DNA from: CAWJKP01 sp963843465
Lineage (GTDB): Bacteria; Planctomycetota; Planctomycetia; Pirellulales; Thermoguttaceae
DNA: 64,000 bases
Reading direction: 5' to 3'
Assembly (NCBI GenBank): GCA_963843465.1
Contig: CAWJKP010000007.1
Location: 1 to 64,000 of the forward strand
Shown: positions 63,547 to 64,000 of the stretch, in pieces
How positions within the stretch are numbered: the first letter of the stretch is position 1
Layout of the letters: every line of letters starts with the position of its first letter
Translations under genes and position numbers: made by a program
Notes under the pieces: model-generated
Seen by the model: only the letters and a program-made list of their open reading frames with translations
Database searches by the model: none
What the model was told of the DNA's origin: nothing

Positions 63547-63570
63547 GAGTCGTAAGAGTCGCTTTTCGCG

Positions 63571-64000
63571 CTATTTGGCCGGCACGCACATCAAGCGGAC
63601 GCCGTCCTGCCGCAGGGGGACGACGGTCCGCCGCGGAAAACGGGATACGGAGCGGCACTCGGAGAAGCCGCTACGGATGTTGCCGCCGCGGACCACGTGC
63701 CATTCTTCGCCGTCCGCCGTAGTGCCTTGCACGACGTCGGCGCAGAACTCGGCCACGTTGCCCTGCATGTCGTAGAGGCCCCATTCGTTGGGCTTTTTCT
63801 GACCGACCGCGTGCATGTCGCTGTGGGCGTTCCGCCCCATCCAGGCGAACTCTTCGATCTGGTCCCGCGCATCGCTGGGGTTGGATGTAATCGACCTCCC
63901 CGCGCGACAAGCGTATTCCCATTGGGCCTCGGTGGGCAGGTCGAATCTCATGCCCGAGTCGGCGTATTTCTCGTTCATCTTGCCGACCAACGCCCGGCAG
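63571..64000 (-). CDS. formylglycine-generating-enzyme-like (SUMF1) protein, N-terminal part outside window
   Basis: The partial gene (at least 143 residues) has the C-terminal half of an FGE-sulfatase domain: RFDLPTEAQWEYACRAG, WGLYDMQGNVAEFCADV and a final VVRGGNIRSGFSECRSVSRFPRR, ending LMCVPAK. In active FGE a Cys pair in the C-terminal part oxidises sulfatase cysteine; the CxxxC-like pair is not evident here, so it may be one of the many FGE-fold proteins without that activity. The gene runs off the window at 64000. It converges with the HEAT gene at a 24-base gap. Confidence 0.85.
   Translation of the reverse strand, partial: CRALVGKMNEKYADSGMRFDLPTEAQWEYACRAGRSITSNPSDARDQIEEFAWMGRNAHSDMHAVGQKKPNEWGLYDMQGNVAEFCADVVQGTTADGEEWHVVRGGNIRSGFSECRSVSRFPRRTVVPLRQDGVRLMCVPAK

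Overview
The window is high-GC, gene-dense bacterial DNA that looks planctomycete (a Pirellulales-like lineage is my best guess). Reasons: secreted PQQ-type beta-propeller proteins, a Tat-exported Gfo/Idh/MocA oxidoreductase, a formylglycine-generating-enzyme-like protein, a GH38 mannosidase, a secreted HEAT-repeat protein, a TPR-sulfotransferase, ECF sigma signalling, and lpxK (a Gram-negative envelope). This is inferred from gene content only.

Layout. 1-39: 3' end of a tRNA. 85-4486: carbon-nitrogen hydrolase, then a leftward group of aldo/keto reductase, YahK-like dehydrogenase, a DUF2442-like protein and an unknown. 4983-10045: SbcCD-like pair (YhaO/YhaN type). 10070-14834: leftward glycyl radical enzyme with its radical-SAM activase, plus an Ahr-like aldehyde reductase. 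14945-26843: envelope and housekeeping genes (csrA, a giant beta-propeller protein, yqgE, sppA, sugar isomerase, secretin-like protein, HU). 26970-33655: TPR-sulfotransferase, two small coupled unknowns, a DUF885 hydrolase and an M24 peptidase. 33955-38732: rightward cluster of a lysine 2,3-aminomutase-like radical SAM enzyme, a cysteine-cluster protein, two D-Ala-D-Ala-ligase-like ATP-grasp enzymes and a GNAT acetyltransferase. 38821-46823: second propeller protein, alpha/beta hydrolase, lpxK, a complete IS4-type element, a REP-associated tyrosine transposase (RAYT) and a zinc-ribbon membrane protein. 47205-56341: uvrB, repeat lipoprotein, ECF sigma operon, DUF255 protein, transglutaminase, small membrane protein. 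56357-64000: mannosidase, oxidoreductase, HEAT protein, partial FGE-like gene.

The strongest window-wide signal is a dense population of short palindromic repeats of at least 15 unrelated sequence families. Nearly all start with GTAG or GTAC and usually sit as inverted pairs (REPIN-like). They lie between genes, nested in one another, in frame inside coding regions, and at gene ends where they supply the stop codon. One RAYT gene sits beside copies of the commonest family.

Eight genes are interrupted by frame changes (CN hydrolase, yhaO, yhaN, glycyl radical enzyme, propeller protein, alpha/beta hydrolase, DUF255 protein, mannosidase). In most, conserved motifs continue cleanly on both sides of a one-base shift. 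That pattern fits assembly or base-calling indels better than gene decay; the mannosidase and the propeller gene are less clear. Spans for these genes cover the reconstructed reading.
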